40,752 nucleotides of DNA, from the NCBI RefSeq assembly GCF_016429015.1, contig NZ_JAELTU010000056.1, forward strand, positions 1 to 40,752, in the 5' to 3' direction. Positions 34,869 through 40,752 of this stretch are shown here, one piece after another (position 1 is the first letter of the stretch; each line of letters begins with the position of its first letter). A model generated the notes under the pieces. The model was not told the origin of the DNA and did no database searches. It saw only the letters and a program-made list of their open reading frames with translations. The position numbers and the translations under genes are program-made. The stretch is from Rhizobium sp. ASV20 (GTDB taxonomy: Bacteria > Pseudomonadota > Alphaproteobacteria > Rhizobiales > Rhizobiaceae).

Positions 34869-35696
34869 TCAGGTGATGCGACGGATGCTCTCGGCAATTT
34901 CCTGCGGCTCGAAGACCTGCTTCCAGTCGTCGCGCATCAGGGCAGGAATGCCGAATTCGATTGCCTTGTTGCAGGCATCGGAAAATACGCCATCGACTTC
35001 CTTGAAGATGACGGCGCCGAGCACGTTCATATGGCCGAGCAGGAAGTCACGGGCAGCTTCGGCCGGAACCCCGCGGGCGATGCACTCGTCCATGGCCTGG
35101 CGCATGATGACCAAGAGCGAGGCGCAAACGGTTTCGGAAAGGCCTGGCTCCAGCATCGCCATCTGCTCGACGGTGACGCGGTGCGACCGCATCACGGGTG
35201 CCCAGATGACCTTGGCGATTTCCTCGCCGAGGGCATAGCTGCTCTCCGGTCCCTGCATCAGGGCCGAAACAATATGCTGCTTGGCAAAGAGGCCGCCGAA
35301 ATGGTCCTTCTTCGCCTGCATGTCGGTCTCGTCGTTGAAGATCGGCGGATGGCAAGGATGGGTGACGAAGTAGGTCAGGTCGTCTCGTTGCGGCAAATGG
35401 CCGGCAAAGGGTGCGGCGGCGTCGAGTGCGACGACCATGGTGCCCGGCTTGAGCTTGTCGACGATGCCGGCGGCAACCTTGCCGATCGCGGTATCAGGCA
35501 CGGCGAGGATGACGACAGCAGCGCCGTCGAGCGCGGCATCGGCCGGGACGCAATCGATGGAAAGATCATTTTTCAAACGAGCCTTGCCGGCATCGCTGAC
35601 CTCGACATGGCGCACGTCGAAGCGCGAGCCCTTCAGGTTCTTGGCGAGCCGGTAGCCCATTTTGCCGCCGGCGCCGAAAAGAGCAATTGCAGTCAT
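34869..35696 (-). CDS. apnO: D-apionate oxidoisomerase (ApnO)
   Basis: 275 aa, an NAD-dependent enzyme of the phosphogluconate-dehydrogenase/ketol-acid-reductoisomerase-like group that converts D-apionate to 3-oxoisoapionate. The N-terminal Rossmann motif is 'ALFGAGGKMGYRLAKNL' (G-x-G-G-x-M-G, residues 8-14), followed by 'VVILAVPDTAIGKVAAGIVDKL' (in parts). The helical C-terminal domain contains 'HPCHPPIFNDET' and 'LEPGLSETVCASLLVIMRQA' (in parts). Databases often label such proteins as phosphogluconate dehydrogenase-like; the context of apsD, apnL, oiaK and a RuBisCO-like gene fixes the role. GAGGT lies seven bases upstream of the start. The gene opens an operon with a putative GntR operator 40 bases ahead. 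Confidence 0.85.
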   Translation of the reverse strand: MTAIALFGAGGKMGYRLAKNLKGSRFDVRHVEVSDAGKARLKNDLSIDCVPADAALDGAAVVILAVPDTAIGKVAAGIVDKLKPGTMVVALDAAAPFAGHLPQRDDLTYFVTHPCHPPIFNDETDMQAKKDHFGGLFAKQHIVSALMQGPESSYALGEEIAKVIWAPVMRSHRVTVEQMAMLEPGLSETVCASLLVIMRQAMDECIARGVPAEAARDFLLGHMNVLGAVIFKEVDGVFSDACNKAIEFGIPALMRDDWKQVFEPQEIAESIRRIT

Positions 35697-35723
35697 GTTG
35701 ATACCTCGTTCACTTTCAGATTG

Positions 35724-35762
35724 TGGTAACGCAAGTGGTATGATGAGTCAATGAGTATGCCA
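35724..35762 (-). promoter_or_regulatory. Operator B (TGGTATGATGAG) in front of apnO
   Basis: TGGTATGATGAG at 35736-35747, with a second TGGTA half-site 12 bp to its left (35724-35728) and AATGAGTATGCCA to its right (35750-35762). The right element matches AATGAGTATTCCA of operator C at 12 of 13 bases. The site lies 28-66 bp upstream of the apnO start, i.e. over the expected promoter. Confidence 0.7.
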
Positions 35763-35781
35763 TTGGATTTGGCGTGACGAG

Positions 35782-37116
35782 TCAGGATCCCCTGCCGTCT
35801 CGAATTTGCGCAAAATAGTCGTCGGTTCCGACCTGTCCGCCCTTCAAAGCGATCTGGAGGCCGTTGGTAGGCGCATAGCTGCCGTGGGCAGTGCAGAGCG
35901 GCGATCCGGGTGTTTGCGGCAATGGCAGAAGCGTCGTCAGCGCCTCGACGCGAAGCTCCTTGAGCGCATGGCTCGATGTATCTCCGCCGGCGATAACGGC
36001 GCGGCCAAGGTTCTCCTGCTCGATCAACCGCCGGAGGATCCTGCCCAGCACCTGACCGAGCTGGTGGCGAGCGCCGGGTATGCGATCGATGTCGCCGCCG
36101 CGGTCGGCCGACGGGCCGAGCGCCGTGTGCAGAATGACGCTGCGGCCAGCCTTCAGACTGGCCACGCCTGTCGTAACGGCTGCATCCAGCGCCTGTTCGG
36201 CATGCTCGCCGACAAGCGCCAGCGGATCGAGATCCACGCCGTCGAAACCGTCAGCCGTGGCGCGGCGGATTTGCCGTTCCGTCGTCGGCGACACGCTGCC
36301 GGAGACGACCGCCAGGCGGTCGACCTTGCCGGGAGCTGCAAAATCGGTCCTTTCGCCGATCAGGCCTTCGGCGCGCCAGGCGTTGAGAAGGGCATATTCG
36401 ATACCCGAAGAGCCGGCGACGAAGGCGTTACCTTTGTCTGCGAGACGCCAGAGCTGGTGACCGGCGGCGGCCTGCGTTTCCGGACTGTCGACATCGAGCA
36501 GCAGAATGGTTTCGCCGGCTGCAGCCAGTGCATCGACCCGCTCGTCGGCGTCGGCTGCGCGGATCGCGACGAGGTCGGCCAGGCGGACGGGAAGAGATGT
36601 TTGCTTGCTCAGATGCATGGCCAGATCGGCCTCATCCATTGGCGTGACCGGATGCCGGCTCATGACTGGGTGCCGGTCGATCCGGAACACTTGGCCCTGA
36701 TAGGCGGCAAAGAGGTGACCGAAGGCGGTGTAGCGTCTCAGCTGGGGCGCCCCGACGACGACGGGCACGACGGATTGCTGAAACAATGCCTTGCCGATCT
36801 CGATCGCTTTACCAATGCTCCCGACCCTGGGGCTGGAATCGAAGGTCGAGCAGACCTTGTAGTGGCATATCGCGGCATCAAGGCTCTTCAGCCATTGGAA
36901 GACGGGCGTCAGATGCTCGTCCATCCATTGCGGTGTTTCACTGCGGCTGGTGCCGGCAACGCCAATGGCGCGGCAATCCTTGAACCGCTCCAGCATGGCG
37001 CTACTCGGGATTCCAAGGAAGAGAGCAGTCGCCACGCCATTCGACGCAAGCGCCTCCATGACGTCGGTCGAGCCGGTAAAATCGTCGCCGTAATAGCTGA
37101 GAAGAAGCTCGGGCAT
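35782..37116 (-). CDS. oiaK: 3-oxoisoapionate kinase (OiaK), DUF1537 family
   Basis: A DUF1537 (four-carbon acid sugar kinase) protein of 444 aa. I start it at ATG 37116, where the sequence opens with the family's 'SYYGDDFTGSTDVMEAL' (D11-D12-F-T-G, substrate-binding). The 79 codons in frame upstream lie inside the RuBisCO-like gene and are not protein-like. The C-terminal nucleotide-binding half contains 'VVSGSVSPTTERQI' and 'AVIAGGDTSSHAL', diagnostic of the family. In D-apiose catabolism this enzyme phosphorylates 3-oxoisoapionate to the 4-phosphate, the substrate of the RuBisCO-like protein encoded five bases upstream. Other DUF1537 kinases act on threonate/erythronate; context favours OiaK. 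Confidence 0.87.
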   Translation of the reverse strand: MPELLLSYYGDDFTGSTDVMEALASNGVATALFLGIPSSAMLERFKDCRAIGVAGTSRSETPQWMDEHLTPVFQWLKSLDAAICHYKVCSTFDSSPRVGSIGKAIEIGKALFQQSVVPVVVGAPQLRRYTAFGHLFAAYQGQVFRIDRHPVMSRHPVTPMDEADLAMHLSKQTSLPVRLADLVAIRAADADERVDALAAAGETILLLDVDSPETQAAAGHQLWRLADKGNAFVAGSSGIEYALLNAWRAEGLIGERTDFAAPGKVDRLAVVSGSVSPTTERQIRRATADGFDGVDLDPLALVGEHAEQALDAAVTTGVASLKAGRSVILHTALGPSADRGGDIDRIPGARHQLGQVLGRILRRLIEQENLGRAVIAGGDTSSHALKELRVEALTTLLPLPQTPGSPLCTAHGSYAPTNGLQIALKGGQVGTDDYFAQIRDGRGS

Positions 37117-37121
37117 TGCTC

Positions 37122-38381
37122 TCAGGCGTCCTTGCCGTCGCTGAATTTCGCAATCGACGCGGCCAGTTCCGGCTGGTCCTTGGCATAGTCGGAGAGCGGA
37201 ATGTCGGATACCGCCGCCTGCCAGGCCTGCTGGATGGCGCGAACGCCGGCGGCAGGTCCGGAGGGGTGGCTGACGATGCCGCCACCACAGAGATAGAGAA
37301 GATCGGTGGTCCTGCCTGTGCGCTGATAGGTCTCCGGCGCCTGGCCACCCCATTGGCCGGAGCCCGCCACGGGAAGCGGGCAGTCGGATGGATCAAAGAG
37401 CGGTGTGCTGATGGCCTTGAAGGATTCGACGAAGCTGTCGTCCGGCTCCCAGTATTTGACCCTGATGCCGTTGATCTGGAACTGATCGACGCCGAGAAGG
37501 CGCCAGAACTGCTGGTAAACCCTAAAATCCATCCCGGCGCCGGGATGGCGGGTCAGCACATCCCAACCGTTGCGATGCGCATGCAATACCAGTCCCGAGC
37601 GTTTGCGCAGGAAGCTCATGCCGCCGAAACCGATGGAATTGATATTGACGACGGCGCAATTGCCGCCGGCCTTCAACACCAGATCATGATTGCGCATCAT
37701 CTCGTCGGGATCGGCATGCGAAATGCCGAAGGCATACATCACCTTCTTGCCCGTCCTCTGCTCGTGATCGAGGATGAGCGGCATGATGGCCTCGACGCGC
37801 TCCTTGAGCGGCGAATAGGCGGGGCTCATCAGTTTTTCGTCGTCCTTGATGAAATCGACGCCGGAGCCGATCAATTCGCCAACAAGCGCCGCCGTTTCCG
37901 CCGGCCGCAGGCCGAGCGCCGGCTTGACGATGGTGCCGATAATCGGCCGTCCGCTGACGCCAGTCAGACGCAGACTGCCGGCAACGCCGAACTGTGGGCC
38001 TGGATGCGCGTCCCGGAAGGCGGCGGGCAGCTTCATGTCGACGACACGGATGCCGGTCATGCCCTTGATCGAGAAGACGCCGCCGATGGCAATCGTCATA
38101 AGCGCGGAAAGGTCGGTCCCGATCGCATCCAGCGGGAAGGCGATATCGACATCGGCGCGGTGGATCGGACCATGTCCGTCCGCCACTTCCGGCCACGTCG
38201 GGTGGTCGGTTGCGGGCAGGGGGCGGATCGCGACCACGCGGGCTGCGACACGCGCCTTGAGCTCTTCCGTTTCTCCGGGGACAGCAACGAAGGTACCGGT
38301 CGACTGATCGCTGGCGATCTTGCGGGCCATCGCCTCGATGTTGCCGGGCGTTTCGATACGATAGGTGATGATGATACTCAT
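37122..38381 (-). CDS. RuBisCO-like protein acting on 3-oxoisoapionate-4-phosphate (OiaX or OiaT type)
   Basis: 419 aa, RuBisCO large-chain superfamily (form IV). Conserved catalytic landmarks are K153 in 'TIVKPALGL', the metal-site segment G-V-D-F-I-K179-D-D181-E182 (carbamylated Lys, Asp and Glu of RuBisCO) and H267-A-H-R. Loop 'GSGQWGGQAP' replaces the RuBisCO phosphate loop, and 'LCGGGIVSHP' ends the barrel. In D-apiose pathways RuBisCO-like proteins either decarboxylate 3-oxoisoapionate-4-phosphate to L-erythrulose-1-phosphate (OiaX) or split it to 3-phosphoglycerate and glycolate (OiaT). Sequence inspection does not tell them apart. No erythrulose-phosphate isomerase is in the window, which would be needed for OiaX. 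It heads the oiaK operon with operator C about 50 bases ahead. Confidence 0.87.
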   Translation of the reverse strand: MSIIITYRIETPGNIEAMARKIASDQSTGTFVAVPGETEELKARVAARVVAIRPLPATDHPTWPEVADGHGPIHRADVDIAFPLDAIGTDLSALMTIAIGGVFSIKGMTGIRVVDMKLPAAFRDAHPGPQFGVAGSLRLTGVSGRPIIGTIVKPALGLRPAETAALVGELIGSGVDFIKDDEKLMSPAYSPLKERVEAIMPLILDHEQRTGKKVMYAFGISHADPDEMMRNHDLVLKAGGNCAVVNINSIGFGGMSFLRKRSGLVLHAHRNGWDVLTRHPGAGMDFRVYQQFWRLLGVDQFQINGIRVKYWEPDDSFVESFKAISTPLFDPSDCPLPVAGSGQWGGQAPETYQRTGRTTDLLYLCGGGIVSHPSGPAAGVRAIQQAWQAAVSDIPLSDYAKDQPELAASIAKFSDGKDA

Positions 38382-38429
38382 GAGAGACCGAATACTCCTC
38401 TCGCCGCCGATTTTTCACGTGGCGTCAAC

Positions 38430-38456
38430 TGGTAATCTGGTATAATGAGTATTCCA
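38430..38456. promoter_or_regulatory. Operator C (TGGTATAATGAG) between the RuBisCO-like gene and the GntR gene
   Basis: TGGTATAATGAG at 38438-38449, one base different from operators A and B. An extra TGGTA half-site is at 38430-38434, and TATTCCA closes an imperfect palindrome with TGGTATA. The site contains a perfect -10 box TATAAT (38441-38446) on the plus strand for the GntR gene. On the minus strand it is followed by TTGAC for the RuBisCO-like gene. Binding here would control both directions. Confidence 0.7.
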
Positions 38457-38526
38457 ACTTCCGCAATGGTTTTTTTGCCGGTATTTAGGAACAGCTTTCG
38501 AATGGGCTTCCGTCACGGCATCAAAA

Positions 38527-39270
38527 ATGCATAAGGGAGAAGAAGCTTTGAGAAAGCGAGGGGCCATGGGCGAGCCAGTCGAACAGATTGTACGTCGAAA
38601 GCTATCGGATGAGGTATTTGACCGGCTCGAGCGGTTGATCACATCGGGAGAACTGAAGCCCGGCGACGAGATGCCGTCGGAGCGCGTTCTGATGGAGCGC
38701 TTCGGTGTCGGACGCCCTGCCATCCGTGAAGCCATGCAAGCACTTGCGAAGATGGGTCTCGTCAATATTTCGCATGGCGAGCGTGCCAAAGTCCTTCAGC
38801 TCACGGCGAAATCGATTTTCCGGCAGGTCGATCTGACAGCGAAGATCATGCTGTCCCAGTCGTCGGATTCACTCGAACAGCTAAAGAGCGCACGCATTTT
38901 CTTCGAGCGCGGGATGGCGCGCGAGGCGGCGTTGCGCACGACACGCAAAGATGTCGATGAACTGCACACGATTATCGAGCGCCAGCGTGCATCGCTCGGC
39001 GATGCCGACGGCTTCATTTCCGCCGATATGCAGTTTCATACGCGCATTGCCCAGATATCCGGAAATCCGATCTTCACTGCCGTCAGCGAAGCCATGTTGG
39101 CGTGGCTGAAGGCATATCATACGGATATGCTGATCTGGACTGGCAAGGAAAAGCTCACCTTGGTCGAGCACGAGGAAATCCTCGCCTGTCTGGCGGAAAA
39201 CGATGCCGACGAGGCCGAGCAGGCGATGCTGAAACATTTGGAGCGCTCACGCTCGCTTTACTCAAAGTAA
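38527..39270 (+). CDS. GntR-family regulator, FadR/FCD subfamily; probable apiose-regulon regulator
   Basis: 247 aa at most. The winged helix-turn-helix (about residues 20-85) includes 'LSDEVFDRLERLITSGELKP', 'PSERVLMERFGVGRPAIREA' and 'ISHGERAKV'. The C-terminal helical FCD ligand domain (about 105-240) includes 'FFERGMAREAAL', 'DMQFHTRIAQISGN' (metal-binding Asp/His) and 'EHEEILACLAENDADEAEQAM' (in parts). FCD domains bind sugar acids and other carboxylates through a metal, which fits apionate or a later pathway acid as inducer. The start is uncertain: ATG 38527 lacks a ribosome-binding site, while TTG 38548 lies behind GGGAGAAG and ATG 38566 behind GAGGGG. It is divergent from the RuBisCO-like gene and shares operator C with it. 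Confidence 0.93.
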   Translation: MHKGEEALRKRGAMGEPVEQIVRRKLSDEVFDRLERLITSGELKPGDEMPSERVLMERFGVGRPAIREAMQALAKMGLVNISHGERAKVLQLTAKSIFRQVDLTAKIMLSQSSDSLEQLKSARIFFERGMAREAALRTTRKDVDELHTIIERQRASLGDADGFISADMQFHTRIAQISGNPIFTAVSEAMLAWLKAYHTDMLIWTGKEKLTLVEHEEILACLAENDADEAEQAMLKHLERSRSLYSK

Positions 39271-39379
39271 GATTCCAGGCCCCGCCGGCATTGCTGCCAT
39301 GATGCCCGCTCAGAGAGTTTGCGTTGTCTGGATCGAGGCGGTTGGTGCGGAGGAGCCTGAAGCGTTCGAGGGGCCGGTC

Positions 39380-39548
39380 CATTTCGTTCCAGCAATCGTC
39401 GCCGGTGACGGAGATATGCGCCCGAAGCATGGCATCGTCGTGCCTCACCAAACGATATGGCGATGGGGCAGGAAAATCGGCGTGGCTTCCGCAAGGCAAT
39501 TGCGCAGAAAGAAGGCATCCCGAAAGGATATCTGGCACCTGGATGAGG
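39380..39548 (+). pseudogene. IS6-like transposase fragment, interrupted by a group II intron
   Basis: The plus-strand frame reads 'HGIVVPHQTIWRWGRKIG', 'ARQLRRKKASRKD' and 'IWHLDE', which matches the region around the first catalytic Asp of IS6-family DDE transposases (typically '..RGIVVSYETIRRWGKKFG..RRLRRKK..DVWHLDEV'). The usual 'WLYFRFPLSLRDVEEML' part before it is missing, although 'HFVPAIVA' resembles the segment preceding it. So the copy looks internally deleted as well as broken. Right after GATGAGG (ending 39548) the frame gives way to the group II intron. The 3' part of the transposase would lie behind the intron, outside the window. Confidence 0.6.
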
Positions 39549-40752
39549 GTGTGCCGCGAGGCACCCGCAGTAATGTGGGAGCCGAGCTGCATGGAAGATG
39601 AGGGTAGGCCCCTCGAAACCGACCGTCAGGGGTAGGTTTCAAACCACTGCAAGCTGCGACGGTAAAGAGCCGTGGTGGTGAGCGTTGCAGAAAAGGCGGA
39701 TCTTAGTCCGTCAGGTGAGGTTTAGAGAGACGAGCGCAAGCGAACCGCTGATGACGTGTCGAAAAGTGCAAGATGATGTCGAAACCGGGAGGAATTCGTT
39801 AGCCCGGGACAAGTCTGGGGGGCGACCTGATTTCTGCCCAGGCGGCATCCGGCATGAAGGCGGCGTGACTCTTAACCAGGCTTTCGTGTGGAACGCGGGA
39901 ACCTGTCGCTCCGATGTTAAGGGAGAAACCCAAGCAGGCGGTCCCTGCGAGGGTGAGATTACCGAAGCGGAGCACAGGGGCGGAGCAGCCCGTAGTAGTG
40001 CTGAAGGTCCTGTAATAGGGCTGGAGCGAAGGGGCTGCGTTGTTCAGCTCTGGAGCGTGGACAACCGGCGACGGGAGGATCCTCGTGGATAGAGCAAAGC
40101 CGTATGCGATTCCGAAAAGGGAGGTGTGGGAAGCCTATAAGAGAGTTAGAGCCAACCAAGGAGCGGCTGGCATTGACGGCCAGACGATTGCGGACTTTGA
40201 GGCTGATCTTACGAACAACCTGTACAAGCTCTGGAATCGGCTGTCATCGGGCAGCTACTTTCCGCCGCCGGTGCGGCGGGTCGATATACCCAAGAGCGAT
40301 GGGAAGACGCGCCCGCTGGGCATACCTACGGTCGCCGATCGCATTGCGCAGATGGTGGTCAAACGCCATCTGGAACCGGTGGTGGAGCCTGAATTCCATC
40401 CGGATTCCTATGGGTATCGGCCCGGCAAATCGGCACTCGATGCGATCAGCGTGGCACGGCAGCGATGCTGGCGTTACAACTGGGTTCTTGATCTCGATAT
40501 CAAGGCTTTCTTTGATAGCATTGAACCGGACCTGCTGATGCGGGCTGTGCGCAAGCACACCGATTGCCCGTGGGTGCTTTTATACATCGAACGATGGCTG
40601 AAAGCGCCAATGCAGATGCCGGACGGAAATCTCGTCGCCAGAGAACGAGGAACGCCACAGGGCGGGGTAATCAGCCCCCTCTTGGCAAACCTCTTTCTTC
40701 ACTATGCGTTTGACATGTGGATGTGTCGGAACTTCGCGGACATTCCGTTTGA
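39549..40752 (+). mobile_element. Group II intron (5' part, continues beyond the window)
   Basis: The ribozyme starts at or near GTGTG (39549-39553), matching the GUGYG 5' consensus. It immediately forms a GTGCC-GCGA-GGCAC hairpin with a GNRA loop (39551-39564). About 530 bases of structured, non-coding sequence (domains I-IV part) follow, and then the maturase gene starts inside domain IV at 40085. The 3' end with domains V and VI is outside the window. The intron sits in a transposase remnant just downstream of the apiose regulator gene. The 5' boundary is my estimate from the consensus and the exon frame. Confidence 0.75.
40085..40752 (+). CDS. ltrA: Group II intron reverse transcriptase/maturase (LtrA type), 3' truncated by the window
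   Basis: Open from GTG 40085 to the window edge, 222 codons, with GGGAGG six bases upstream. It shows reverse transcriptase blocks in order: RT0/1 'RRVDIPKSDGKTRPLGIPTV' (about 64-83), RT2 'FHPDSYGYRPGKSALDA' (about 104-120), RT3 'WVLDLDIKAFFDSI' with the first catalytic Asp (D138), and RT4 'RGTPQGGVISPLLANLFLH' (188-206). The YADD block, the maturase X domain and any endonuclease domain would lie downstream. The protein assists splicing and reverse splicing of its own intron. Confidence 0.9.
   Translation, partial: MDRAKPYAIPKREVWEAYKRVRANQGAAGIDGQTIADFEADLTNNLYKLWNRLSSGSYFPPPVRRVDIPKSDGKTRPLGIPTVADRIAQMVVKRHLEPVVEPEFHPDSYGYRPGKSALDAISVARQRCWRYNWVLDLDIKAFFDSIEPDLLMRAVRKHTDCPWVLLYIERWLKAPMQMPDGNLVARERGTPQGGVISPLLANLFLHYAFDMWMCRNFADIPF

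Noticed and set aside
37117..37353. N-terminal extension of oiaK by 79 codons
   Set aside because: The extension lies inside the RuBisCO-like gene in another frame, is arginine-rich and not protein-like; the DUF1537 start is at 37116.
35806..38435. Two long plus-strand frames opposite oiaK and the RuBisCO-like gene
   Set aside because: Their translations have no family resemblance, while the minus-strand products carry diagnostic DUF1537 and RuBisCO-like motifs.

Overview
The window looks like a chromosomal or large-replicon segment of a Rhizobiaceae member (Rhizobium/Agrobacterium type). The basis is GC-rich codon use, dense ABC-importer content, LysR/GntR/AraC/MocR regulators and gene families typical of plant-associated alphaproteobacteria. 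No rRNA, tRNA or CRISPR array was found.

Layout. (a) 1-2417: the end of a polyamine-type ABC importer (permease, permease, ATPase). (b) 3856-12336: a LysR regulator followed by a tightly packed dipeptide/oligopeptide-type operon. It holds DppB-like, DppC-like, a fused DppD-DppF ATPase, a leaderless serine hydrolase of the beta-lactamase fold, a periplasmic binding protein, and an AbgB-like M20 amidohydrolase. (c) 12314-21408: a miscellaneous stretch. It contains an unrecognised C-terminal gene fragment, a DUF302 protein, a divergent EamA exporter/MocR regulator pair with a direct-repeat operator, and a GlxA-type AraC regulator. It also contains a stand-alone alanyl-tRNA-synthetase-like catalytic domain whose start is out of frame, a small membrane protein, a Tat-exported deaminase and a HAD phosphatase. 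(d) 21598-39270: a plant-sugar island described below. (e) 39380-40752: an IS6-like transposase fragment interrupted by a group II intron whose reverse-transcriptase gene runs off the window.

The island in (d) is the most interesting part. All enzymes of the D-apiose to 3-oxoisoapionate-4-phosphate route appear to be present on the minus strand: ApsD (D-apiose dehydrogenase), ApnL (D-apionolactonase), ApnO (D-apionate oxidoisomerase), OiaK (DUF1537 kinase) and a RuBisCO-like protein that would act as OiaX or OiaT. They are interleaved with a ribose-type ABC importer (binding protein, DUF2291 lipoprotein, ATPase, permease). A divergent FCD-type GntR regulator sits at the head.

Downstream lies a second, oligosaccharide-type importer (MalE/F/G/K-like). 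Its operon encodes a signal-less DUF5060-DUF4038-DUF5605 protein; DUF4038 is the fold of GH140 apiosidase. Three promoters, those of the RuBisCO-like gene, apnO and the oligosaccharide binding-protein gene, carry the same 12-mer TGGTAT(G/A)ATGAG, twice identical and once with one mismatch. The inferred picture is one GntR-controlled regulon that imports free apiose and intact apiosides, cleaves the apioside in the cytoplasm, and burns the apiose through a RuBisCO-like enzyme. The catabolic enzymes match a published pathway. The coupling to an intracellular apiosidase and its transporter is, as far as I know, not described.
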